Below are positions 30,371 through 38,748 of a stretch of DNA of 64,000 nucleotides, in pieces; position 1 is the first letter of the stretch, and each line of letters starts with the position of its first letter. A program made the position numbers and the translations under genes. The stretch is from NCBI RefSeq assembly GCF_002237655.1, contig NZ_NOKT01000015.1:1-64000 (forward strand), given 5' to 3'. Under the pieces are notes generated by a model. That model did not search any database, had not been told where the DNA came from, and saw only the letters and a list, made by a program, of their open reading frames with translations. Origin of the DNA: Streptomyces sp. XY006. GTDB taxonomy: Bacteria; Actinomycetota; Actinomycetes; Streptomycetales; Streptomycetaceae.

Positions 30371-31501
30371 TCAGCCGCTGAGGCGCACCGGCATGATCAG
30401 GTACTTGTAGGCCTCGTCCGCCTCGGCGTCCAGCGCCGGCTTGCCGCTGAGCAGCGCGGGCTTGGTGGACGTCGTGAAGGACAGCTGGGCGACCGGGGAG
30501 TCGATGGCGCTCAGACCGTCGAGCAGGAAAGTCGGGTTGAAGGCGATCGAGATGTCGTCGCCCTCCAGCTGGGCGTCGACCCTTTCCACAGCCTGTGCGT
30601 CGTCGCTGGAGCCGGCCTCCAGGATGAGCACGCCCTGCTCGAAGCTGAGCCGCACCGGGGTGTTGCGCTCGGCGACCAGGGCCACACGCTTGACGGCCTC
30701 CACGAAGGGGGCGGTCTCGATCACGGCGACGCTGTTGAACTCCGTCGGGAACAGCGTGCGGTACTTCGGGAGGTCGCCCTCCAGCAGGCGGGTCGTGGTG
30801 CGGCGGCCGGCGCCCTCGAAGCCGATCAGGCCCTCGCCCGAACCCGAGCCGGACAGCGCCAGGGTCACCTGGTCGCCGCTGGTCAGGGCCTTGGCGGTGT
30901 CCAGGAGCGTCTTGGCGGGCACCAGGGCGACCGCGGAGGCGTCCGGGTTCTCCGGCTTCCACAGGAACTCGCGGACCGCGAAGCGGTAGCGGTCGGTGGA
31001 GGCCAGCGTGACCGTGTCGCCCTCGATCTCGATGCGGACGCCGGTGAGCACGGGCAGCGTGTCGTCACGGCCGGCGGCGATGGCGACCTGGGCGGCCGCG
31101 GAGGCGAAGACCTCGCCGGGGACCGTGCCCGTCGCGTTCGGCATCTGCGGCAGGGCCGGGTACTCCTCCACAGGCAGGGTGTGGAGGGTGAACCGCGAGG
31201 AGCCGCAGACCACCGTCGCCCGTACACCGTCTGTGGAAATCTCCACCGGGCGGTTGGGGAGCGCACGGCAGATGTCCGCGAGCAGGCGGCCGGAGACCAG
31301 GACCGTGCCCTCCTCCTCGACCTCGGCCTCGACGCCCACCCGGGCGGAGACCTCGTAGTCGAAGCCGGACAGGCTCAGCTGGCCGTCCTCGGCCTTGAGG
31401 AGCAGGCCGGCGAGGACAGGCGCCGGCGGACGGGCCGGGAGGCTGCGAGCCGCCCAGGCCACTGCCTCCGCGAGTACGTCGCGTTCCACCCGGATCTTCA
31501 C
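30371..31501 (-). CDS. dnaN: DNA polymerase III beta sliding clamp
   Basis: This 376-residue protein starts at GTG 31501 (MKIRVERDVLAEAVAW) and has the three repeated clamp folds expected of DnaN. The C-terminal segment ends MPVRLSG, the typical clamp C-terminus. It forms the ring that tethers the replicative polymerase. The reading frame continues upstream into oriC, but that part is non-coding. Confidence 0.98.
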   Translation of the reverse strand: MKIRVERDVLAEAVAWAARSLPARPPAPVLAGLLLKAEDGQLSLSGFDYEVSARVGVEAEVEEEGTVLVSGRLLADICRALPNRPVEISTDGVRATVVCGSSRFTLHTLPVEEYPALPQMPNATGTVPGEVFASAAAQVAIAAGRDDTLPVLTGVRIEIEGDTVTLASTDRYRFAVREFLWKPENPDASAVALVPAKTLLDTAKALTSGDQVTLALSGSGSGEGLIGFEGAGRRTTTRLLEGDLPKYRTLFPTEFNSVAVIETAPFVEAVKRVALVAERNTPVRLSFEQGVLILEAGSSDDAQAVERVDAQLEGDDISIAFNPTFLLDGLSAIDSPVAQLSFTTSTKPALLSGKPALDAEADEAYKYLIMPVRLSG

Positions 31502-32327
31502 TGTTGCCGCCTCCTGCTGTTGCCGGCGCTTCTCGCTCTGCCTGGCCCTCGTCGTCTGTCTCGGTGTCGACGGTCCCTGAGACGGGGAGGACACCGGGGA
31601 CCAGTCTGACGCACGGCACTGACAGTAGGTGCCTCTCGGGGTCAAGTCGTGACGAGGGGCGGCCGGGCTCCGGAGAGCGAGTTGTGCACAGGGCCCACTT
31701 CGAAACGAATTCCGCTCTCTCTCTAGTCGGGAGTAGTAGTAGGGCCTGTGGATACCGTGGATAACCACGTTTGCCCAGCTCAGAGCGGAAATTTTGTCCA
31801 CGGGGCCTGTGGGTGACGGCGGTGGACAACCCGGCGTCTCTGTGGAGAACGGAAAGTTCTGCACACCCCGTGCACAGGAGGAGGCGAGTTCTCCCCAGTG
31901 CCGTCCCCAGGTTTACCCACCTTTCCCACAGCCCAACCCGGCACCTTGGTGTGACGCCTTTCACTCGACCCGGTGAGGAGGCGCGTCGGGTTGCCGAACA
32001 GTGGACAGCCATGTGGAGAAGCGGCCGATCGCTGGGGACAACCGCCCCCAGCCTGTGGGCAGCCCGTGGACAACTTGGTGCACAGCCTGTGGATCACCGC
32101 TTCGTCCACAGTCTGTGGAGATCGTTCGTCCACCAATCCACAACCGGCTGAGCTGGTCTGATGGTCTTTCGACAGTGCTCCCTGTGGACACGATCTGGAC
32201 AACTCCCCGGTCCCCAGGATGTGGACGGCAGAAAGTCCCCGAATCTGTGGAGGGAGGCCGTAACCCGGCGACTATTCGAACACCGGGCTGCGGCCGCGGG
32301 CCGGCACGAGCCCCCGCGGATATGCGC
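31502..32327. other. oriC, chromosomal replication origin
   Basis: The dnaN-dnaA gap carries about twenty DnaA-box-like 9-mers in both orientations. The closest to consensus TTGTCCACA are TCGTCCACA at 32102-32110 (plus), TTGTCCACG at 31794-31802 (plus), and minus-strand boxes at 31747-31755, 31821-31829, 31841-31849, 32012-32020, 32065-32073, 32088-32096 and 32183-32191. Weaker boxes lie at 31682, 31756, 31922, 32000, 32033, 32114, 32126, 32134, 32194, 32220 and 32246. Many boxes in two orientations and few perfect ones is the known pattern for Streptomyces oriC. A relatively AT-rich patch lies around 31700-31800. I see no coding sequence inside. Confidence 0.95.
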
Positions 32328-32361
32328 GAGGGCGCCCCCGGGAGGCTCCGGGGGCGCCCTC
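32328..32361 (-). terminator. terminator of dnaA
   Basis: Arms 32328-32341 and 32348-32361 are perfect complements with a six-base loop, 20 bases after the dnaA stop. It would stop dnaA transcription from entering oriC. Confidence 0.8.
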
Positions 32362-32381
32362 AGCGGTCTGGGGAGCGGCGC

Positions 32382-34547
32382 TCAGCCGTTCTTGATGCGG
32401 TTGGTGAGCTCCGTGACCTGGTTGTAGATGGAGCGCCGCTCGGCCATCAGATTGCGGATCTTGCGGTCCGCGTGCATGACCGTCGTGTGGTCCCGGCCGC
32501 CGAACAGCGCGCCGATCTTCGGCAGCGACAGGTCCGTCAGCTCCCGGCACAGGTACATGGCGATCTGCCGGGCGGTGACGAGGGCCCGCCCGCGGGAGGT
32601 GCCGCACAGGTCCTCGACGGTCAGCCCGAAGTAGTCCGCCGTCGCGCCCATGATCGCCGTGGAGGTGATCTCGGGCGCCGAGTCGTCGCCGCCGGGGATG
32701 AGGTCCTTGAGGACGATCTCCGTCAGCCCCAGGTCCACGGGCTGGCGGTTCAGCGAGGCGAACGCCGTGACCCGGATCAGCGCGCCCTCCAGCTCACGGA
32801 TGTTCCGCGAGATCCGGGACGCGATGAACTCCAGGACCTCCGGCGGCGCGTTCAGCTGCTCCTGCACCGCCTTCTTGCGCAGGATCGCGATCCGCGTCTC
32901 CAGCTCGGGCGGCTGGACGTCCGTGATCAGTCCCCACTCGAAACGGTTCCGCAGCCGGTCCTCCAGCGTCACCAGCTGCTTGGGCGGCCGGTCGCTGGAG
33001 AGCACGATCTGCTTGTTGGCGTTGTGGAGCGTGTTGAAGGTGTGGAAGAACTCCTCCTGCGTCGACTCCTTGTCCGCGAGGAACTGGATGTCGTCGACGA
33101 GCAGGATGTCCATCTCGCGGTACCGCTTGCGGAAGCTGTCGCCCTTGCCGTCGCGGATGGAGTTGATGAACTCGTTCGTGAACTCCTCCGAGCTCACGTA
33201 CCGCACCCGCGTGCCGGGGTACAGGCTGCGCGCGTAGTGCCCGATGGCGTGCAGCAGGTGCGTCTTGCCGAGCCCGGACTCCCCGTAGATGAACAAGGGG
33301 TTGTACGCCTTGGCCGGTGCCTCCGCGACGGCGACCGCGGCCGCGTGCGCGAAGCGGTTGGAGGCGCCGATGACGAACGTGTCGAAGAGGTACTTCGGAT
33401 TCAGGCGGGCGGTGGGCTCGCCCGGGCCCGTCGCCGGCGCGGGCTGCGCGGCCAGCGGGCCGGGAGCCCCGGTCGTCGGCAGGTTCGGGCCGACGGGGCC
33501 GCCGCGGTGCACGTGCCCCGAGCCGGCCGGCGGCTCCGGCAGCTCGCGGCGGACCGGGTCGCGCTGGTCGTAGTCGGGGCGTGGGGTCTCGTACTGGGAG
33601 CGCGGCGGCTCGTAGGAGGGGCGCTCCACGGGCTGTGGACGGTAGTCCTGTGATCCGTAGGGCTCCTTGGGGGAGCCGTAGGAATCCTGCCCGCCGTACG
33701 AGTCCTGCCCGCCGTAGGAGTCCTGGGACGGTGACGCGTACGGGTCACGGTCGGGGAAGCCGAGGCGCTGCTGCTGCCAGCCGTAGTCGTCCTGCGTGGG
33801 GCGCGGCCAGGCGCCGGGCTCCGGGCGCTGGTACTCGCCGGGGTAGGCCGGGCGGGCCGTCGGGAGCTGGTCTGCGCGCGTAGGCGGGACCTGGTCACCG
33901 CCCGTGCCCGGCAGCGGCTCGGCGCGGTGCCGCCCGTATCCCTCGTAGCCGTCGCGGTCCTGGCGGCCGTCACGGTCTGCGCGGCCCTCGTATCCGTCGC
34001 GCTCGGGGCGATTGTCGTACGCGTCACGTTCCTGGCGCGCGTCGTAGCCGTCGCGGTCCTGGCGCTTGTCGTATCCGTCGCGCTCGGGGCGGCTGTCGTA
34101 TCCGTCGCGGTCGGAGCGGTTTTCGTAGCCGTCCCGGTCGGAGCGGCTGTCGTACGCGTCACGTTCCTGGCGGGCGTCGTAGCCGTCGCGGTCCTGGCGT
34201 GCGGACGGGAGCTCGGGCTCCTCGTAGCGCTGAGGGCGGGCGGGCGGTGCCGGTGTGGCCGGGGGCTCGCCCGCGGAGTCGTCGACCGTGATCGCGATCC
34301 GGATCGGGCGGCCGCACTCACGGCTCAGCGTCTCGCTGACGACCGGCGCCAGACGGCCCTCCAGCACGCCCTTCGCGAATTCGTTCGGTACGGCGAGCAG
34401 TGCCGTGTCGGCGACCAGCGCGAGCGGCTGGCAGCGCCGGATCCAGTGCTCGTCCTTCGCCTCGACCCCCTGGCCGCGGCCCTCCCCGAGGAGCTGCTCC
34501 AATACGCGTGGCCACACTGCGGCAAGATCGGCAGGTACGTCAGCCAC
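32382..34547 (-). CDS. dnaA: chromosomal replication initiator protein DnaA
   Basis: This 721-residue protein has an N-terminal oligomerisation domain I (1-90). A very long domain II (about 91-375) is followed by AAA+ domain III (Walker A GESGLGKTH near 420, Walker B ILLVDDIQF). The C-terminal DNA-binding domain IV contains DHTTVMHADRKI. It opens oriC and binds the DnaA boxes. Domain II holds ten 9-residue repeats of the type RQDRDGYDA at residues 117-203 and a QDSYGG repeat at 276-291. This makes the protein longer than the roughly 656 residues I recall for S. coelicolor DnaA. A perfect DnaA box upstream suggests autoregulation. Confidence 0.98.
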   Translation of the reverse strand: MADVPADLAAVWPRVLEQLLGEGRGQGVEAKDEHWIRRCQPLALVADTALLAVPNEFAKGVLEGRLAPVVSETLSRECGRPIRIAITVDDSAGEPPATPAPPARPQRYEEPELPSARQDRDGYDARQERDAYDSRSDRDGYENRSDRDGYDSRPERDGYDKRQDRDGYDARQERDAYDNRPERDGYEGRADRDGRQDRDGYEGYGRHRAEPLPGTGGDQVPPTRADQLPTARPAYPGEYQRPEPGAWPRPTQDDYGWQQQRLGFPDRDPYASPSQDSYGGQDSYGGQDSYGSPKEPYGSQDYRPQPVERPSYEPPRSQYETPRPDYDQRDPVRRELPEPPAGSGHVHRGGPVGPNLPTTGAPGPLAAQPAPATGPGEPTARLNPKYLFDTFVIGASNRFAHAAAVAVAEAPAKAYNPLFIYGESGLGKTHLLHAIGHYARSLYPGTRVRYVSSEEFTNEFINSIRDGKGDSFRKRYREMDILLVDDIQFLADKESTQEEFFHTFNTLHNANKQIVLSSDRPPKQLVTLEDRLRNRFEWGLITDVQPPELETRIAILRKKAVQEQLNAPPEVLEFIASRISRNIRELEGALIRVTAFASLNRQPVDLGLTEIVLKDLIPGGDDSAPEITSTAIMGATADYFGLTVEDLCGTSRGRALVTARQIAMYLCRELTDLSLPKIGALFGGRDHTTVMHADRKIRNLMAERRSIYNQVTELTNRIKNG
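33939..34199 (-). repeat. 27-bp tandem repeats in dnaA domain II
   Basis: Ten units of a 9-residue motif RxDRDGYDx lie in tandem (one unit is three residues short). Units 1-2 (RQDRDGYDA, RQERDAYDS) recur as units 6-7 with one change, so a five-unit block appears to have been duplicated. Confidence 0.9.
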
Positions 34548-34682
34548 AGGGCACGCTCTCTCACGGGTCCCTCGAAGGTGTGATTCGGGGACGGGTCGGG
34601 ATGTAAATCGGGTCGGGCAGGGATAAGGGAACGAATCGGAGTCCAGTCACGGTAGTCAGGGCGGCGGGTGCGGTTCAAGTTG

Positions 34683-34703
34683 TTGTCCCCAGGCTGTGGA
34701 CAA
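34683..34703. promoter_or_regulatory. two DnaA boxes in the dnaA promoter region
   Basis: A perfect box on the minus strand (TGTGGACAA at 34695-34703) and a one-mismatch box TTGTCCCCA at 34683-34691 lie about 140-155 bases upstream of dnaA. A pair of boxes of unequal strength with a role in dnaA autoregulation is known for Streptomyces. Confidence 0.8.
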
Positions 34704-34725
34704 GTGTCTCCCGGCGACTCCTGGT

Positions 34726-34755
34726 TTGACCGGATGGCGTAGCCGCGCGTACCGT
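34726..34755 (+). promoter_or_regulatory. rpmH: candidate rpmH promoter
   Basis: TTGACC at 34726-34731 and TACCGT at 34750-34755 are spaced by 18 bases, resembling a primary-sigma promoter. It reads toward rpmH, leaving a leader of about 160 bases. It sits next to the DnaA boxes, so DnaA could touch both divergent promoters. Confidence 0.55.
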
Positions 34756-34921
34756 AACCAGGTCGAGTTGTCGATGGCTGCTGCCGCCTGCCTCCGATGG
34801 GCACAGATCACTGGGGTGATCGGTAAGCGGTGCACTCGGGCGTAACTGCGAGCTACTCGTGGGCGCACGGTGACAGCCAGGACGGCACCCCGCAACCACC
34901 GATTCTTTCTGGAGCCCCCGA

Positions 34922-35059
34922 GTGAGCAAGCGCACCTTCCAGCCGAACAACCGTCGTCGCGCGAAGACCCACGGCTTCCGGCTGCGTATGCGCACCCGTG
35001 CCGGCCGCGCGATTCTCGCGTCCCGCCGTAGCAAGGGTCGCGCCCGCCTGTCCGCCTGA
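34922..35059 (+). CDS. rpmH: 50S ribosomal protein L34
   Basis: This 45-residue protein starts at GTG 34922 with MSKRTFQPNNRRRAKTHGF. It is rich in Arg and Lys, with the L34 signature RMRTRAGRAILASRR. The preceding bases hold a GGAGCC ribosome site. It is the first gene of the rpmH-rnpA-yidD-yidC-khpB operon, divergent from dnaA, as in nearly all bacteria. Confidence 0.98.
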   Translation: MSKRTFQPNNRRRAKTHGFRLRMRTRAGRAILASRRSKGRARLSA

Positions 35060-35080
35060 TCCCGATCAGGTCATGACGTC

Positions 35081-35452
35081 GTGCTGCCCACCGAGAACCG
35101 GCTGAGGCGGCGCGAGGACTTCGCGACCGCGGTACGACGAGGTCGCCGGGCAGGCCGCCCGACGCTCGTCGTCCACCTTCGAAGCGGTGCCACGGACCCG
35201 CATGCGCCTGGGGAGAGCGCTCCCCCGACGCGTGCGGGTTTCGTCGTGAGCAAGGCCGTGGGTGGCGCGGTCATGCGCAACAAGGTGAAGCGCAGGCTTC
35301 GCCACCTGATGCGCGAGCGAGTCGCCCAGCTGCCCCCCGGTAGCCTGGTAGTCGTACGAGCGCTGCCCGGAGCGGGCGACGCCGACCATGCACAGCTGGC
35401 CCGAGACCTGGATGCCGCCCTTCAGCGGCTGCTGGGAGGGGGCGCGCGATGA
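35081..35452 (+). CDS. rnpA: ribonuclease P protein component
   Basis: This 123-residue basic protein starts LPTENRLRRREDFATAVRRG and contains the RNase P protein motif RNKVKRRLRHLMRE. It binds the catalytic RNA for tRNA 5' maturation. The start is GTG at 35081, 21 bases after rpmH. The last codons overlap the ATG of yidD. Confidence 0.97.
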   Translation: MLPTENRLRRREDFATAVRRGRRAGRPTLVVHLRSGATDPHAPGESAPPTRAGFVVSKAVGGAVMRNKVKRRLRHLMRERVAQLPPGSLVVVRALPGAGDADHAQLARDLDAALQRLLGGGAR

Positions 35453-35823
35453 AGTACCCGCTGCTGGCTCTGATCAAGCTCTACCAGTGGACGATCAGTC
35501 CGCTGCTCGGGCCGGTCTGCAAGTACTACCCATCGTGCTCCCACTACGGCTACACGGCCATCGACCGGCACGGTGCCATCAAGGGAACGGCACTCACGGC
35601 CTGGCGCATCCTGCGGTGCAACCCGTGGTCGCTGGGCGGTGTGGACCATGTCCCGCCGCGCAAGCGTCCGCGGTGGCACGAAATGCTGCGTAACGCGTGG
35701 CGCGCACGCAAGGGCGGGCCCTCCGCCGCCGACCCGGCCACCGAGGGACAGACTCTTCCCACAAGTCCGTCGAGTCCTTCGAGCCCGGCCGCAGAGACAC
35801 CGTCCCATGCCCAAGGAGCATGA
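35449..35823 (+). CDS. yidD: membrane protein insertion efficiency factor YidD
   Basis: This 124-residue protein contains the YidD core: YQWTISPLLGPVCKYYPSCS, then YTAIDRHGAIKG and ILRCNPWSLGGVDHVP. A hydrophilic tail of about 40 residues extends beyond the usual 70-85-residue family length. It assists YidC-dependent membrane insertion. It overlaps rnpA by four bases and ends four bases before yidC. Confidence 0.94.
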   Translation: MKYPLLALIKLYQWTISPLLGPVCKYYPSCSHYGYTAIDRHGAIKGTALTAWRILRCNPWSLGGVDHVPPRKRPRWHEMLRNAWRARKGGPSAADPATEGQTLPTSPSSPSSPAAETPSHAQGA

Positions 35824-35826
35824 TTA

Positions 35827-37113
35827 GTGGACACGATTGCCAGCCTCTTCAGCTTCATCACCACACCCGTCTCCTGGGTCATCGTCCAGTTCCACACGGT
35901 GTACGGCGCCATCTTCGGCCCCGACACCGGGTGGGCCTGGGGCCTGTCGATCGTGTCCCTGGTGATCCTGATCCGTATCTGCCTGATCCCGCTCTTCGTG
36001 AAGCAGATCAAGGCGACCCGGGCGATGCAGACGCTCCAGCCCGAGATGAAGAAGATCCAGGAGCGCTACAAGAACGACAAGCAGCGTCAGTCCGAAGAGA
36101 TGATGAAGCTGTACAAGGAGACGGGCACCAACCCGCTCTCCTCGTGCCTTCCCATCCTGGCGCAGTCCCCGTTCTTCTTCGCCCTGTACCACGTGCTCAA
36201 CAGCATCGCGTCGAACGACACCATCGGCGTGATCAACAACCGGCTGCTGGAGAGCGCGCAGCAGGCCCACATCTTCGGTGCACCGCTCGCGGCGAAGTTC
36301 ACCGACAGCGCCTCGAAGGTGGAGGCCCTCGGGTCCTCCATCACCGATGTGCGGGTCGTCACGGCCATCATGATCGTCCTGATGTCGGCGTCGCAGTTCT
36401 TCACGCAGCGCCAGCTGATGACGAAGAACATCGACACCACGGTGAAGACGCCGTTCATGCAGCAGCAGAAGATGCTGATGTACGTCTTCCCGGTCATGTT
36501 CGCCGTCTTCGGCATCAACTTCCCCGTCGGTGTCCTCGTCTACTGGCTGACCACCAACGTGTGGACCATGGGCCAGCAGATGTACGTCATCCGCAACAAC
36601 CCGACTCCGGGTTCCAAGGCCCAGGCCGAGTACCTGGAGCGTCTGCACAAGCACGTCACGCACCGCGACAAGGTCGCCCGTCGCCGGGACCGGGTCATCG
36701 TGAAGGCCATCGTCGCCAAGGGCCGGGACCGCAACGAGTACGAGCGCAAGTTCATCAACGGACTGAGCAAGGCCGGACTCGCCGCGCAGGCCGACGGCAC
36801 GGTGATCAGGAGCGACGCCGCGGCCGCGGCCCAGGCCGAGGACGGTACGCCGGCCACCACCGGTACGCCGAAGCGCCAGCAGCCCAAGCGGCAGACCAAG
36901 GCGCAGCGCCAGTCCGGCACCGTCGGAGGTGCGAAGGCAGCGGGTGAGCAGGAGCCGAAGACCTCGCTGACCAAGTCCGACGAGCCCGAGGACGCCAAGC
37001 CCGCCGCCGCTGCCAAGAAGGGCGGCGCGAAGCCCGCCGGCGGTACCCGCAGCAAGGCCCAGTCCGGACAGCGCAAGGGCCCCCAGCGGCCCAAGTCCCC
37101 GTCCAAGAAGTAA
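35827..37113 (+). CDS. yidC: membrane protein insertase YidC
   Basis: This 428-residue protein has about five hydrophobic segments. The conserved first cytoplasmic loop follows the segment IVSLVILIRICLIPLFVKQI and includes MQTLQPEMKKIQERYKND. The C-terminal 120 residues are hydrophilic and rich in Lys, Ala and Gln, as in other actinobacterial homologues. It inserts membrane proteins alone or with SecYEG. GTG at 35827 is the start. Confidence 0.97.
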   Translation: MDTIASLFSFITTPVSWVIVQFHTVYGAIFGPDTGWAWGLSIVSLVILIRICLIPLFVKQIKATRAMQTLQPEMKKIQERYKNDKQRQSEEMMKLYKETGTNPLSSCLPILAQSPFFFALYHVLNSIASNDTIGVINNRLLESAQQAHIFGAPLAAKFTDSASKVEALGSSITDVRVVTAIMIVLMSASQFFTQRQLMTKNIDTTVKTPFMQQQKMLMYVFPVMFAVFGINFPVGVLVYWLTTNVWTMGQQMYVIRNNPTPGSKAQAEYLERLHKHVTHRDKVARRRDRVIVKAIVAKGRDRNEYERKFINGLSKAGLAAQADGTVIRSDAAAAAQAEDGTPATTGTPKRQQPKRQTKAQRQSGTVGGAKAAGEQEPKTSLTKSDEPEDAKPAAAAKKGGAKPAGGTRSKAQSGQRKGPQRPKSPSKK

Positions 37114-37128
37114 GAAGGAGTCCATCCC

Positions 37129-37641
37129 GTGACGGAAGGCACCACCTCCGCCGCTGCCGAGGGTGTAGACACCCTGACTCGCCTGGAGCAGGAAGGCGAG
37201 ATCGCGGCGGACTACCTGGAGGGTCTGCTCGACATCGCCGACCTCGACGGCGACATCGACATGGACGTCGAGGCGGACCGTGCCTCCGTCTCGATCATCA
37301 GCGACACGGGCGGCCGTGATCTGCAGAAGCTGGTCGGCCGTGACGGTGAGGTGCTGGAGGCCCTCCAGGAGCTCACCCGCCTGGCCGTGCACCGGGAGAC
37401 CGGTGACCGCAGCCGTCTGATGCTCGACATCGCGGGGTACCGCGCCCAGAAGCGCTCCGAGCTGTCCGAGCTGGGCGCCAAAGCCGCCGCCGAGGCCAAG
37501 AGCAGCGGCGAGGCCGTGAAGCTGAAGCCGATGACGCCGTTCGAGCGCAAGGTCGTGCACGACGCGGTCAAGGCTGCCGGCCTGCGCAGCGAGTCCGAGG
37601 GCGAGGAGCCGCAGCGCTTCGTCGTCGTGCTGCCCGCCTGA
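37129..37641 (+). CDS. khpB: RNA-binding protein KhpB (Jag), R3H domain
   Basis: This 170-residue protein has an acidic N-terminus, a KH-like domain (about 50-110, with GRDGEVLEALQELTRLAVHR) and a C-terminal R3H domain (MTPFERKVVHDAVKAAG). The Jag_N domain of firmicute homologues is absent, as usual in actinobacteria. It is the last gene of the rpmH operon and is followed by a 12-bp stem terminator. Confidence 0.93.
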   Translation: MTEGTTSAAAEGVDTLTRLEQEGEIAADYLEGLLDIADLDGDIDMDVEADRASVSIISDTGGRDLQKLVGRDGEVLEALQELTRLAVHRETGDRSRLMLDIAGYRAQKRSELSELGAKAAAEAKSSGEAVKLKPMTPFERKVVHDAVKAAGLRSESEGEEPQRFVVVLPA

Positions 37642-37658
37642 TCGGCCCCTGCTTTTCC

Positions 37659-37687
37659 CGGCCCCGTCTGTTGCGCAGACGGGGCCG
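37659..37687 (+). terminator. terminator of the rpmH-khpB operon
   Basis: Perfect 12-bp arms (37659-37670 and 37676-37687) enclose a five-base loop and are followed by AACTTTG. Confidence 0.8.
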
Positions 37688-37765
37688 AACTTTGTCAGCC
37701 TGATAGTTCTGTGGTTCTGATGTCGGCGCCGGGTGCGCCGACGCGGTACGGAAGGACGGTCCCCC

Positions 37766-38482
37766 GTGACGGAGGCAGCGGAGCTTCCCCCCGCGCCCGA
37801 GCAGGCGCGCGAGGTGTTCGGTGACCGCTTCGCGGATGCGGTGCGCTACGCCGAGCTGCTCGCTGAGGCAGGCGTGCAGCGCGGTCTCATCGGTCCACGC
37901 GAAGTGCCCCGCCTGTGGGAGCGGCACCTGCTGAACTGCGCTGTCCTCTCGGAGGTCGTGCCCGAGGGCGTGACGGTGTGCGACGTCGGCTCGGGCGCCG
38001 GCCTGCCGGGCATTCCGCTGGCGCTGGTCCGGGAGGACCTGAAGATCACCCTGCTGGAGCCGCTGCTGCGGCGCACCAACTTCCTCACCGAGGTCGTGGA
38101 GCTGCTGGGCCTCGACCATGTGACGGTCATGCGTGGCCGGGCCGAGGAGGTCATGGGGAAGATCCAGCCCGTCCATGTGGTGACCGCCCGAGCCGTCGCA
38201 CCCCTCGACCGTCTCGCCACCTGGGGCATCCCGCTGCTGCGCCCGTACGGAGAGATGCTCGCGCTCAAGGGCGACGCCGCCGAGGAGGAGCTGAAGAGCG
38301 CCTCCACGGCGCTCAGCAAGCTGGGAGCCGTGGGGACCTCCATCCTGCATGTGGGTGAGGGTGTGGTGGACCCGATGTCCACGGTGGTGCGCGTCGAGGT
38401 CGGGGAGAGCCCGGGCGGTGTGCGCTTCGCCGCGAAGCGGGCCAAGGCGGCTCGCACGGGGCGCGCGCGTCGGCGCCGCTGA
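37766..38482 (+). CDS. rsmG: 16S rRNA (guanine-N7) methyltransferase RsmG
   Basis: This 238-residue protein has the SAM-binding motif DVGSGAGLPGIPLALV and the downstream ARAVAPLDRL segment of the GidB/RsmG family. It methylates G527 (E. coli numbering) of 16S rRNA; loss of function gives low-level streptomycin resistance in streptomycetes. I chose GTG at 37766 because GGAAGGACGG precedes it. It lies after the rpmH operon terminator, so it should have its own promoter. Confidence 0.96.
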   Translation: MTEAAELPPAPEQAREVFGDRFADAVRYAELLAEAGVQRGLIGPREVPRLWERHLLNCAVLSEVVPEGVTVCDVGSGAGLPGIPLALVREDLKITLLEPLLRRTNFLTEVVELLGLDHVTVMRGRAEEVMGKIQPVHVVTARAVAPLDRLATWGIPLLRPYGEMLALKGDAAEEELKSASTALSKLGAVGTSILHVGEGVVDPMSTVVRVEVGESPGGVRFAAKRAKAARTGRARRRR

Positions 38483-38576
38483 TCCGTTCCTGCGGACGAG
38501 ACGTACTCCACACAAGCTGCCAAACCTACGCATGCCGGAGTGTCGCGGCGGTCCGGCCACGGCTGCCCTGCATCGT

Positions 38577-38590
38577 GTTTCACGTGAAAC
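38577..38590. other. parS site, upstream of parA
   Basis: This is a perfect GTTTCACGTGAAAC, between rsmG and parA. If the parA frame were extended upstream it would be read as FHVK, but the likely parA start is downstream. Confidence 0.95.
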
Positions 38591-38685
38591 GTCGCTCACT
38601 GCTGCACGGCATCATCAGTCGTGGCCGCGCTGCGGCCGAACCCCGCGACCGTAAGCCCCTCGGTTCACTCGACGAGGGAACTGAG

Positions 38686-38712
38686 TTGTCCACAGAGGTG
38701 GATTTCTCCACA
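38686..38712 (+). promoter_or_regulatory. parA: DnaA boxes upstream of parA
   Basis: A perfect TTGTCCACA lies at 38686-38694 and a TTCTCCACA, a form also present in oriC, at 38704-38712. Both are on the same strand with starts 18 bases apart. They end 36 bases before the parA ATG, in the region expected to hold the parAB promoters. Confidence 0.65.
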
Positions 38713-38748
38713 GAACGTCAGGCCTCACTGGTTCGCGACCCCGAAGAC

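Noticed and set aside
31502..31864. N-terminal extension of DnaN into oriC
   Set aside because: The frame is open by chance; DnaN starts at the conserved GTG at 31501, and the extension covers DnaA boxes.
38575..38748. Upstream extension of ParA beginning with FHVK
   Set aside because: The extension reads through parS and two DnaA boxes and is poorly biased in codon use; the ATG at 38749 gives a normal ParA. It remains possible but unlikely.
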